This document shows, piece after piece, positions 6,042-13,082 of a stretch of 18,410 nucleotides of DNA. Made by a program: the position numbers and the translations under genes. The first letter of the stretch is position 1, and each line of letters begins with the position of its first letter. The stretch is taken from assembly GCA_037139495.1 (NCBI GenBank), contig JBAXGG010000015.1:1-18410 (forward strand), in the 5' to 3' direction. The stretch is from JAUPVS01 sp037139495. Its GTDB lineage: Bacteria > Patescibacteriota > Saccharimonadia > Saccharimonadales > JAUPVS01. Under the pieces are notes generated by a model. It saw only the letters and a program-made list of their open reading frames with translations. It was not told the origin of the DNA and made no database searches.

Positions 6042-7694
6042 CTAAAAATGGTCGCGGATGTGCTTGAAGCTGTAGTCCCAATTAGCGTTGGCTTTCTTAC
6101 GCGGATTAAATAACTGCTCGGGGTCGAAGATTGCTTTGGTGTCTTTAAATAACTTCAAAATGTGGGGGCCATACATCTTTCCCAACCATGGGCCACGGAC
6201 TAAGCCGTCATTATGCTCACCGGACAGTGAACCATGGTATTTAAGTACTAGTTCATTTACTTCCTTCATGGCTGGAGCTAGTTTAGCCCGCTCTTTAGGA
6301 TCCTCTAATTTCATTAAAGGAATCACGTGAAAATTACCGTCACCCATATGACCAGCCACAGTCGCCAGTAACTTATACTTATTTATTATTTTACGCAATT
6401 TAGGTAAGAATTCGGTCAAGTAAATTGTCGGCACAACTAAATCATCGATAAAAGGCGCAGTGTGCTTATCTTTGACCTTTTTACGCAGCAGGTTAAAGCT
6501 TTCACGTCGCATGACACGGAACTTCCAAGCCTTGGCTTCAGTATTATCGTCTTCGGTAGCTTCCATTTTAAACTGCTTTAAATCGGCTTGCATGGCTTTA
6601 ATTTTTTCATCAACCTCTTGCTGGCTAGCGCCGGTGAACTCAATCAAAAGAATTAACTTGGGTATGCCTTTAAACAAAATTAGTGCGTCGGGGATTAACT
6701 GTAGGCCGAGTTCAATAAGCTTCTTCCAGCCCAAAGTCTTATGGAAAAAGAAGAAAAACTTGACTGACAACATTAAGGTATAGTTATCGAAAGATTCAAA
6801 AGTAGCTGGTTTATGTTCCATGACGACGTTGATAATTTCACCCAGTTCATCCATGTTCTTCATAAAACAAACTAGCACTCCGCTAAACTCGGTTTTAGGT
6901 ACCAGTCGGAAGCGCAGATCGGTTGTCAAACCTAACGTGCCCTGGGCGCCAATAATAAGTTGTGACATATCAAAAATGCCAGTTTCGCGGTCCCAGACGT
7001 CCCACAGCTTATAGCCAGTCGAGTTTTTAGTGACATTGGGTTTAGCAGCCTTGATGGCATCGTAATTGGCTTCAATCAAATCAAAAGTTCGTTTATAAAG
7101 ACGACCTTCAAAATCTTTTTGGCCCATCTTCTTAACTAGCTGGCGACGATCTAGCGGTTTGACGGTATATTCGTTGCCATCAGCAAAAACAACTTTCAAT
7201 TCAGTCACAAAGTTTTCAGTCTTACCGAATTCTAGCGACTTTTCACCTCCCGAATTATTGTTGACCATCCCACCAACCGTGCAAAGATCTCGGCTTGCCG
7301 GAAAAGAAGGTAATTGGGCGCCGTGCTTGAAAGTGACTGGTTCAAAATCACGATAATAAACGCCTGGCTGGACGTGGGCAGAAGTAGATGTCACTGATTC
7401 TATCTTATTGAAATATTTGGTAAAATCGACAATAATCGAATCGTTAATGGCGCCACCCGACATATCGGTTCCAGCGCTGCGGGCAGTGATAGATAGATGG
7501 GGTTTAGTCTTCTTTTGTTCGGCAACTAATTTAACTATTCTTTGTACGTCCTGGCTGTTTCGGGGCATCACCACGGCGGTCGGTTTGAGCTCAAACATCG
7601 AGGCATCGTGGCTATAAAAATCTAGGGTCGGCTGGGTAATATCGGTCTCACCGACAAAACCAGCAAACCTAAGTTTAGCAATCAATTCTTCCAT
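6042..7694 (-). CDS. FAD-binding oxidase, GlcD / D-lactate dehydrogenase family
   Basis: A 550-aa flavoprotein. The N-terminal PCMH-type FAD domain shows ARSAGTDMSGGAIND (71-85) and TVGGMVNNNSGGEKSLEFG (139-157). The C-terminal FAD-oxidase domain has GHMGDGNFHVIP (448-459), whose His residues usually bind a catalytic metal, and SGEHNDGLVRG (491-501). Family members oxidise 2-hydroxy acids such as D-lactate or glycolate and pass electrons to quinone or a partner protein. The exact substrate cannot be read here. No Cys-rich Fe-S domain is fused to the C-terminus. A very hydrophobic stretch (about 311-353) may be a membrane-contact element. Divergent from NDH-2 and near the oxidase, it plausibly feeds the same quinone pool. 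Confidence 0.88.
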   Translation of the reverse strand: MEELIAKLRFAGFVGETDITQPTLDFYSHDASMFELKPTAVVMPRNSQDVQRIVKLVAEQKKTKPHLSITARSAGTDMSGGAINDSIIVDFTKYFNKIESVTSTSAHVQPGVYYRDFEPVTFKHGAQLPSFPASRDLCTVGGMVNNNSGGEKSLEFGKTENFVTELKVVFADGNEYTVKPLDRRQLVKKMGQKDFEGRLYKRTFDLIEANYDAIKAAKPNVTKNSTGYKLWDVWDRETGIFDMSQLIIGAQGTLGLTTDLRFRLVPKTEFSGVLVCFMKNMDELGEIINVVMEHKPATFESFDNYTLMLSVKFFFFFHKTLGWKKLIELGLQLIPDALILFKGIPKLILLIEFTGASQQEVDEKIKAMQADLKQFKMEATEDDNTEAKAWKFRVMRRESFNLLRKKVKDKHTAPFIDDLVVPTIYLTEFLPKLRKIINKYKLLATVAGHMGDGNFHVIPLMKLEDPKERAKLAPAMKEVNELVLKYHGSLSGEHNDGLVRGPWLGKMYGPHILKLFKDTKAIFDPEQLFNPRKKANANWDYSFKHIRDHF

Positions 7695-7711
7695 ATTGCT
7701 TTAGCTTATCC

Positions 7712-7717
7712 TATAAT
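7712..7717 (+). promoter_or_regulatory. -10 box of ndh, suggesting a leaderless transcript
   Basis: Perfect TATAAT ending 8 nt before the ndh ATG (7726). Transcription would start at or within about two bases of the ATG, and no Shine-Dalgarno sequence is present. The -35 region is weak. Confidence 0.6.
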
Positions 7718-7725
7718 GATGGTCA

Positions 7726-8913
7726 ATGGCAAAACAAAAAATCGTAATCGTTGGTGGTGGTTTTGGCGGCGTTAAGGCTGCCCTGGAGCTTAGCTTTGAT
7801 AAGAATTTTGATGTCACCATGATATCCGACGATGATTACTTCAAGTATTACCCAGCCCTATACCACACTGCTACGGGTGGTGCTCGCCAGGTTTCGGCAA
7901 TATCAATCAGCGAACTACTGGATAGTCATCCTATCAAATTTTTCAAAGCCAGAGCCCTTCATATAGATAGAAAAGCCAAGCATTTGGTAACCAAAGGCGC
8001 CGGAACACTGCCTTACGATATCCTGATTATGGCACTTGGAATGGAAACTAATTACTTTGGAATCAAGGGGTTAAAGGAATTTTCCTACGGAATTAAGTCT
8101 TTAGATGAAGTTGAAAAACTTAAAAATCACCTCCACGAACAACTACGAGACGAAAACAAACCAGATGCCCATTACCTAATCGTTGGCGGCGGGTCCACAG
8201 GTGTAGAGTTAGCTGGAGTACTACCCAGGTATATTCGGCAAATTATGCGCCATCATGGGATCAAGCATAAATCCTTTAAGGTGGAGATAATTGAGGCTTT
8301 ACCGAACGTCATGCCCAAAATGCCTAAAGATGTTGGCCGAGCCACAGCCAAGCGTCTGCGCCAACTAGGTGTCGCCGTTCATACCAATCAGAAGGTTGAA
8401 GCCGAAACAGCAGATGCACTGACAATTAATGGAGCTCCGGTGGCTAGCCACACTGTCGTCTGGACGGCTGGCGTTGCCTGTAATAGCTTTTTTGCAGATA
8501 ATAAATTTGTCATGACACCTCACCAAAAAGTTGAGGTCAACCAGTACCTACAGGCTGAGCCAGACATCTATGTTCTCGGTGATAACGCCGATACTCTTTA
8601 TAGTGGCGTCGCCCAAACAGCCTTATATGACGCCGTTTATGTTACGAATAACTTACGTCGTCTGGTGGCCGGCAAAAAACCCAAAGTCTACCAACCAAAA
8701 TTACCAGTCTACGTTACCCCAACCGGCCCTAACTGGGCATCAGTTGTTTGGGGCAGGGCTCATTTTTACGGCCGTTTGGGCTGGTGGTTACGACAAGCCG
8801 CCGACTTATTAGCCTATCATTCCTACCAGCCCTGGTGGCCGGCTTCTCGTCGTTGGCTAGCAATGAATACTCTAGAAGAATCCTGTCCTATTTGCGGCCA
8901 AAGCCAACTATAA
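7726..8913 (+). CDS. ndh: Type II NADH:quinone oxidoreductase (NDH-2)
   Basis: A single-subunit, non-proton-pumping enzyme that moves electrons from NADH to quinone via FAD at the inner face of the membrane. The 395-aa protein has the FAD Rossmann motif VIVGGGFGGVKAALEL (7-22). The NADH Rossmann motif is LIVGGGSTGVELAG (151-164), with Glu190 ending its second strand, as in NADH-preferring enzymes. The second FAD motif is IYVLGDNAD (281-289). The quinone-site motif AQxAxQ appears as AQTALY (296-301), with the last Gln replaced by Tyr. The C-terminal Trp/Arg-rich stretch (350-378) would form the amphipathic membrane-binding part. The protein ends with an unusual CPIC pair (387-390). It is the likely NADH entry point to the bo3-type oxidase encoded nearby. 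Confidence 0.92.
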   Translation: MAKQKIVIVGGGFGGVKAALELSFDKNFDVTMISDDDYFKYYPALYHTATGGARQVSAISISELLDSHPIKFFKARALHIDRKAKHLVTKGAGTLPYDILIMALGMETNYFGIKGLKEFSYGIKSLDEVEKLKNHLHEQLRDENKPDAHYLIVGGGSTGVELAGVLPRYIRQIMRHHGIKHKSFKVEIIEALPNVMPKMPKDVGRATAKRLRQLGVAVHTNQKVEAETADALTINGAPVASHTVVWTAGVACNSFFADNKFVMTPHQKVEVNQYLQAEPDIYVLGDNADTLYSGVAQTALYDAVYVTNNLRRLVAGKKPKVYQPKLPVYVTPTGPNWASVVWGRAHFYGRLGWWLRQAADLLAYHSYQPWWPASRRWLAMNTLEESCPICGQSQL

Positions 8914-8926
8914 CTCGAGCTTGATA

Positions 8927-8932
8927 TACAAT
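8927..8932 (+). promoter_or_regulatory. -10 box (TACAAT) 6 nt before the ExoD-family start
   Basis: TACAAT at 8927-8932 is followed by AGGGGA and then ATG at 8939. The purine run is too close to the ATG to act as a normal ribosome binding site. Transcription starting at the ATG fits better and rules out the upstream in-frame TTG (8921). Confidence 0.5.
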
Positions 8933-8938
8933 AGGGGA

Positions 8939-9544
8939 ATGAACAGGCCTCCAACACCATTTAGCCAACTCCTCGATAATTGGTTAGCTAGTAAAAAACC
9001 CAAGACAATTGCCGGCTTAATGACTGTAAGTTCCGAGAAAAGTTTTGCAATAATATTTATGGTCTTAATGGCAATTCCAGCTTTGCCGCTGCCAACTGGG
9101 GGCGTAACCCATGTTTTTGAGATAATTACCGCTCTGGTGGCGCTAGAACTGGTGGCCGGTCGCCGGACAGTCTGGCTACCCAGTAGGTGGTTACACCGTC
9201 CGCTAGGCAATACCCTAGAGAAAAAAACCTTGCCCTACTTATCTCGCAAAATTGCCTGGCTCGAAAAACACTCACGTCCACGTTGGGGCGGACTACTACG
9301 GAGCCGCGCTTACTTACGGCTTGTCGGATTGGCAGTAATCGTACTGACTGCCGGTGCATTTTTAGCACCGCCTTTCTCTGGACTAGACACAATACCGGCT
9401 TTGGGCGTTGTCGGTGTAGCGCTCTCACTCATCCTTGATGACTTCGTGATCTTCGCTGCTGGTTTTGTTGTAGGTATTTTTGGAATTGTCTTAGAGATTA
9501 GCTTGGGTGCCGCAATCGTCACTTTTATCCAGCGCACTTTTTAG
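8939..9544 (+). CDS. ExoD-family membrane protein
   Basis: A 201-aa membrane protein with the ExoD pattern: a polar N-terminal helix (KTIAGLMTVSSEKSFAIIF), then IPALPLPTGGVTHVFEIITA and ELVAGRRTVWLPSRWLHRPL, and three to four further hydrophobic segments to the C-terminus. The family is named for a rhizobial protein linked to exopolysaccharide production and alkali tolerance; its biochemical role is not established. ATG 8939 is preferred because an in-frame TTG at 8921 would lie inside the apparent promoter. The gene starts 25 nt after ndh but seems to have its own -10 box. Its stop (9542-9544) is one base from the stop of the convergent permease, with no terminator between. Confidence 0.8.
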   Translation: MNRPPTPFSQLLDNWLASKKPKTIAGLMTVSSEKSFAIIFMVLMAIPALPLPTGGVTHVFEIITALVALELVAGRRTVWLPSRWLHRPLGNTLEKKTLPYLSRKIAWLEKHSRPRWGGLLRSRAYLRLVGLAVIVLTAGAFLAPPFSGLDTIPALGVVGVALSLILDDFVIFAAGFVVGIFGIVLEISLGAAIVTFIQRTF

Positions 9545-9545
9545 T

Positions 9546-10766
9546 TTATTCATAGCGCAGTGCTTCGATAGGGTCTTTGCGAGCAGCTTTTACGGCTGGT
9601 GCCACGCCAAAAGCAACACCAAGGACACCGGCCGCCAAGGGCGCCAGAACCATAACTGGCCAGATGATTATTGGGTGCAAGTTAGTACCGATTCTAACTC
9701 CAAATATTAAGGCTATAGATAAAGCTACGCCAATTAAACCACCGACAGCACTTAAGACTGCCGCTTCGATAATAAACTGACTAAGTATCTGTCGATTGGT
9801 CGCGCCAATTGCTTTGCGAATACCAATCTCGCGAGTCCGCTCAGTAACTGAAACCAACATTATGTTAATAATACCAATTCCACCGACTAACAGCGACAAA
9901 CCAGCTAAAGCTGCAACTAATTGAGTAATCAAAGTGACAGTACTAGAACTAGCCTGTAAGTCTTGGCCACGCGATAGAACCATGAAGTCTTCCTGGCCAG
10001 AATGAGCGGCGCTCAGGTTCTGCCTAACCGCTGAACTCGTTGTTGCCACGCTAGCAGTCCCGTCAGACTGTGCAAATATCTGGCCAATCGGGACGGTACC
10101 GTCCGATAAACCGGCCGCTACCTGGAAGGGGACGAAGACAGCACTGTTTAAATCGGTACCTAACGATAGCGGGTTGCCATTAAAAGCTTCAAAAACTCCT
10201 CGGACAATAAACTCCTGCCCACGGATACTCAATACTCGTCCAATCGGCGCATTTTCTTGGAACAACTGTTCGGCAACCTGTTTGCCGATAACCGCTACAT
10301 GACTAGTCATCTCCTGTTCGGTAAAGAAAACTCCGAACTCCACTTTTTGTTGCAAAATTTCCGGTAGTCCGTCGGTCGTAGCAATGACACTGCCACTATT
10401 TAGCTTATTGCCATCGACGCTAGCAAAACCACTACCAATACCAAGTGGAATAGCTAATTTAACTCCCGGGGTTTGCTTAACTACGTTCCAGTCTGCCGTG
10501 GTTAACGGAGCGCTACCAAGCCCAGCAAACACCCCCCCAGAACTGGCATAATTAGGGCCCCGGCTCGTGCTACCAGGACGAATTGTGAGGACGTCGGCTC
10601 CCAAATGATCCAGCTGGTCACTAATCTGTCGTTTGACGCCAGCACCAATACTCAAAGTGACGACAATAGCTATAACACCTATAATGATGCCAAGCATGGT
10701 TAGCAGGCTACGGGCGCGAGAGCGACGCAACGAACTAAAAGCCATTTTGAAATTGCCGTTAGTCAT
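9546..10766 (-). CDS. MacB/FtsX-type ABC transporter permease
   Basis: A 406-aa permease of the type VII (MacB-like) ABC family. The layout is one N-terminal membrane helix (21-43), a large extracytoplasmic MacB-PCD domain (about 45-275) and three C-terminal helices (279-305, 331-356, 369-390). The N-terminus SSLRRSRARSLLTMLGIIIG and the loop ERTREIGIRKAIGA (309-322) are family hallmarks, as is the C-terminal PAVKAARKDPIEALRYE (390-406). Such systems act as mechanotransmitters or exporters of peptides, lipoproteins or drugs; the substrate is unknown. No MacA-like adaptor gene is adjacent. The start overlaps the ATPase stop by 4 nt and has a GGAAG box 5 nt upstream, so the two genes are co-translated. 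Confidence 0.92.
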   Translation of the reverse strand: MTNGNFKMAFSSLRRSRARSLLTMLGIIIGVIAIVVTLSIGAGVKRQISDQLDHLGADVLTIRPGSTSRGPNYASSGGVFAGLGSAPLTTADWNVVKQTPGVKLAIPLGIGSGFASVDGNKLNSGSVIATTDGLPEILQQKVEFGVFFTEQEMTSHVAVIGKQVAEQLFQENAPIGRVLSIRGQEFIVRGVFEAFNGNPLSLGTDLNSAVFVPFQVAAGLSDGTVPIGQIFAQSDGTASVATTSSAVRQNLSAAHSGQEDFMVLSRGQDLQASSSTVTLITQLVAALAGLSLLVGGIGIINIMLVSVTERTREIGIRKAIGATNRQILSQFIIEAAVLSAVGGLIGVALSIALIFGVRIGTNLHPIIIWPVMVLAPLAAGVLGVAFGVAPAVKAARKDPIEALRYE

Positions 10767-11617
10767 GACTTCTTCCGTTTTGTAGCTCGTTTACGTTTAG
10801 CTGGTTTCTTTTTGGTTGTCTCCTTGTTTGGAACGGCGCTCATCAGCGCCGAAACACCGGCCAAATCGTCCTCTTCGGACTTCTTAGCTGTAGGGCTATA
10901 GATGAGCCGGCGGGCGCGAGCCGGTACTTTCCCGACATCTGTCTCTTCGTCATAAACAATCGATCCGTCCTGCATATAAACAACCCTGTTAGCATAACGG
11001 GTGAGCTCCGGGTTATGGGTAACCATGATAATGGTGTGGCCGCTGCTGTGGACTTCACTTAGAATCTCCATAACCAGCCGACTGGCAGCACTGTCTAAGT
11101 TACCAGTTGGCTCATCGGCGATAATTATGTCCGGGTTAGCGATTAGAGCTCGGGCAATCGCCACCTGCTGAGTTTGGCCACCACTCAACTGGTGCGGCTG
11201 GTAATACTCCCGATCCTGCAGACCAACTCTTTCTAACAGGACGCTGGCCTGTTTAAGGCGGCGACTAACACTAGTACCGCGGTAAGCCAACGGCAAAGCA
11301 ACGTTTTCGATGGCACTTAAACGGGGAATGAGATTAAAAGATTGAAAGATAAACCCGATCTTGTCACGGCGAACCTTGGAACGCTGGTTGGTACGCAGAC
11401 GCCCCACGGCTTTGCCGTTTAGGTTATATTTACCATGGGTTGGCCGATCCAGTAAACCAATCAAATTCATCAAAGTCGATTTGCCGGAACCACTCGGACC
11501 CATCACGGCGACAAATTCACCCGGCTCCACAGTTAAGCTAACTTCGTCTAATGCCACCGTAGTGGCATCGCCGAAGCCGTACAGTTTACTGACGTCTTTT
11601 AGCTCTATGATGGCCAT
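10763..11617 (-). CDS. MacB/LolD-type ABC transporter ATP-binding protein
   Basis: The 284-aa nucleotide-binding subunit partners the permease just downstream. Visible motifs are Walker A GPSGSGKST (40-48), Q-loop Gln92 (FQSFNLIPRLSA), signature LSGGQ (144-148), Walker B IIIADEP (164-170) with catalytic Glu169, and the switch His201. The domain ends near residue 225. The tail of about 60 residues is unusual: it finishes with a Lys/Arg-rich stretch (about 263-284) that may contact membrane lipids or nucleic acid. The ATG at 11615-11617 lies 9 nt downstream of a TAAACT -10 candidate. No adjacent outer-membrane or adaptor component is seen, consistent with a cell without an outer membrane. Confidence 0.94.
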   Translation of the reverse strand: MAIIELKDVSKLYGFGDATTVALDEVSLTVEPGEFVAVMGPSGSGKSTLMNLIGLLDRPTHGKYNLNGKAVGRLRTNQRSKVRRDKIGFIFQSFNLIPRLSAIENVALPLAYRGTSVSRRLKQASVLLERVGLQDREYYQPHQLSGGQTQQVAIARALIANPDIIIADEPTGNLDSAASRLVMEILSEVHSSGHTIIMVTHNPELTRYANRVVYMQDGSIVYDEETDVGKVPARARRLIYSPTAKKSEEDDLAGVSALMSAVPNKETTKKKPAKRKRATKRKKS

Positions 11618-11626
11618 GTATGACTT

Positions 11627-11656
11627 AGTTTACGCTGTTTTTTGCCGAATCATCAA
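11627..11656 (-). promoter_or_regulatory. Candidate promoter of the ABC transporter operon
   Basis: On the minus strand TTGATG (11651-11656), an 18-nt spacer and TAAACT (11627-11632). The -10 box ends 9 nt before the ATPase ATG, giving a transcript with almost no leader. Confidence 0.4.
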
Positions 11657-11657
11657 G

Positions 11658-11663
11658 TATAAT
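11658..11663 (+). promoter_or_regulatory. -10 box for tRNA-Ser
   Basis: Perfect TATAAT 47 nt upstream of the mature 5' end of tRNA-Ser. The -35 region is not convincing. The site overlaps the divergent promoter of the ABC operon. Confidence 0.35.
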
Positions 11664-11710
11664 GGGTAGGTTCTAGCAAAGTTCACAACAGATTGCGAGA
11701 AAAACAACAT

Positions 11711-11800
11711 GGAGAGGTGTCCGAGTGGTTGAAGGAGCACGCTTGGAAAGCGTGTATGCGAGCAATCGTATCGCGGGTTCGAATCCCGCTCTCTCCGCCA
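11711..11800 (+). tRNA. tRNA-Ser (GGA anticodon)
   Basis: Type II tRNA with a long variable arm. The acceptor GGAGAGG pairs with TCTCTCC (one G-U), and the D-arm is present. The anticodon stem CACGC/GCGTG encloses the loop TTGGAAA, giving anticodon GGA for UCC/UCU. The T-arm is GCGGG-TTCGAAT-CCCGC, the discriminator base is G, and CCA is encoded (11798-11800). Confidence 0.97.
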
Positions 11801-11840
11801 TACAAAGATGATCATGCTTCAAAGTATGGTCTTTTTTGTA
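11801..11840 (+). terminator. Terminator downstream of tRNA-Ser
   Basis: The outer arm TACAAAGAT pairs with the T-rich 3' arm GTCTTTTTTGTA, and the inner arm CATGC pairs with GTATG around the loop TTCAAA, with a small bulge. The T6 run follows or forms the 3' arm. Position and T-tract fit an imperfect intrinsic terminator. Confidence 0.5.
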
Positions 11841-12027
11841 TCTCATAGGAGAATGAGAACCCGAATGCGTAATGTAGGTACGACTAGCAAGTATGAAAAA
11901 TTTCAGGCGCGTTCTTAAAGTATCAATCTCAGGCTTAGCGCACGTTTACGATAGCTAGGAACGTATAAATAACGTTGAACGTCGGATGCGCGGACATTTC
12001 ATAAATTCAACGCAGTCATATAACAAT

Positions 12028-12741
12028 CTAACTAATCGTGGTTCCTATGTCCTCACCCTGGACGACTTTTAGTAGGTTATCAGCCTTCATGGCTTCAAAA
12101 ATGATTACTGGCATTGAGTTTTCCATAGCTAAACCCATAGCGGCTTTGTCCATAACCTTGATTTCGTCTTTCTGGACGGCATCTTGGTAACTGATCGACT
12201 TTTGTAATTTAGCATCAGGGTGTTTGGCGGGGTCTTTGTCGTAAATCCCGTCGACTTTGGTAGCCTTTAAAACGACCGGGCAATCCAGCTCTAGAGCCAA
12301 TACCACGGCTCCAGTGTCAGTAGTTACATAAGGTCGGCCAGTTCCACCGGCAACAATCACAACTCGGCCTTTTTCTAAATGTTTTTCAGCAAGACGGAAT
12401 ACGAAAGGTTCGGCAACTTGTTCGGCAAAAATATTACTTAAGCACCGCGTGGCCACACCGTGAGCCTCAAAAATGTCAGTTAGACCAAGAGCGTTTATCA
12501 TCGTGGCTAGCATGCCCATGTGGTCACCGGTAACGCGCTTGATGCCATGACCAGCAATCTGGGCGCCGCGGACAAAGTTACCGCCGCCTACCATGACCAC
12601 AACTTGTGTCCCAGCCTCGGTAACTTTTTTAACTTCTTTAGCAAGCCAACTAGCTAGTTCAGGATCGATACCGTTATCAAATTTACCAGCTAGCTGCTCA
12701 CCGGACAGCTTGAGAAGAATACGCTGGTATTTTACACTCAT
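12028..12741 (-). CDS. pyrH: UMP kinase
   Basis: The bacterial hexameric UMP kinase, of the amino acid kinase family, phosphorylates UMP to UDP for RNA, DNA and sugar-nucleotide synthesis. The 237-aa protein has the usual length. Signature segments are KYQRILLKLSGEQLAG (4-19), VVVMVGGGNFVRGAQ, GDHMGMLATMINAL and GTGRPYVTTDTGAVV, followed by the Lys-rich KATKVDGIYDKDPAKH. The common partners tsf and frr are not next to it here. A TATGCT -10 candidate (12750-12755, minus strand) lies 8 nt before the ATG, so the message may be leaderless. Confidence 0.97.
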   Translation of the reverse strand: MSVKYQRILLKLSGEQLAGKFDNGIDPELASWLAKEVKKVTEAGTQVVVMVGGGNFVRGAQIAGHGIKRVTGDHMGMLATMINALGLTDIFEAHGVATRCLSNIFAEQVAEPFVFRLAEKHLEKGRVVIVAGGTGRPYVTTDTGAVVLALELDCPVVLKATKVDGIYDKDPAKHPDAKLQKSISYQDAVQKDEIKVMDKAAMGLAMENSMPVIIFEAMKADNLLKVVQGEDIGTTIS

Positions 12742-12749
12742 TAGGCGGT

Positions 12750-12755
12750 AGCATA
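12750..12755 (-). promoter_or_regulatory. Candidate -10 box of pyrH
   Basis: TATGCT on the minus strand ends 8 nt before the pyrH ATG. No Shine-Dalgarno sequence fits between them. The -35 region is weak. Confidence 0.4.
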
Positions 12756-13070
12756 ACAGATTTAATTGCTGTTGGGAAACAATATTTACTTCGTATTTTA
12801 TTGCTAAAAAGAGAATGTTTATGTCAAGCTAAAACTATACATATAGAAAAATCACGGTTACCCTCAATGAAATTCGCTACTAAAATTGGGGCATTCTAGA
12901 ACCTTTTAAAACTCTCAGTATCAAGACTTCTAAAATCCAAATCATACAACCTGATATAAACAATATAAAAAGATATACCGACAAATAAACACGTGGTTTT
13001 CCCAACACTTGAATGTGTTATGACCTGCTAGCTTTGTTTGTATTGAATCGAAGCGACTACCTAAACTTGC

Positions 13071-13076
13071 TATAAT
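13071..13076 (+). promoter_or_regulatory. -10 box of the xthA operon, suggesting a leaderless transcript
   Basis: Perfect TATAAT followed by AACTAC and then the xthA ATG at 13083. The 6-nt gap means transcription would start at or beside the ATG. No ribosome binding site is present. Confidence 0.6.
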
Positions 13077-13082
13077 AACTAC

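Larger units (their letters stand above)
12742..13082. other. AT-rich divergent intergenic region with two promoters
   Basis: This 341-nt gap between pyrH and xthA has no gene I can support. It holds the candidate pyrH -10 (TATGCT, minus, 12750-12755), the xthA -10 (TATAAT, 13071-13076) and a small inverted repeat AACAC-TTGAAT-GTGTT (13004-13019) that could be an operator or chance. The remainder is AT-rich with short stop-broken frames. Confidence 0.5.

Noticed and set aside
8531..8812. Plus-strand open frame inside ndh.
   Set aside because: It lies in another frame of a well-supported NDH-2 gene and shows no recognisable domain.
13004..13019. AACAC-TTGAAT-GTGTT inverted repeat as an operator for xthA.
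   Set aside because: Arms are only 5 bp and AT-rich; chance occurrence in this AT-rich gap is likely. Mentioned only within the intergenic entry.
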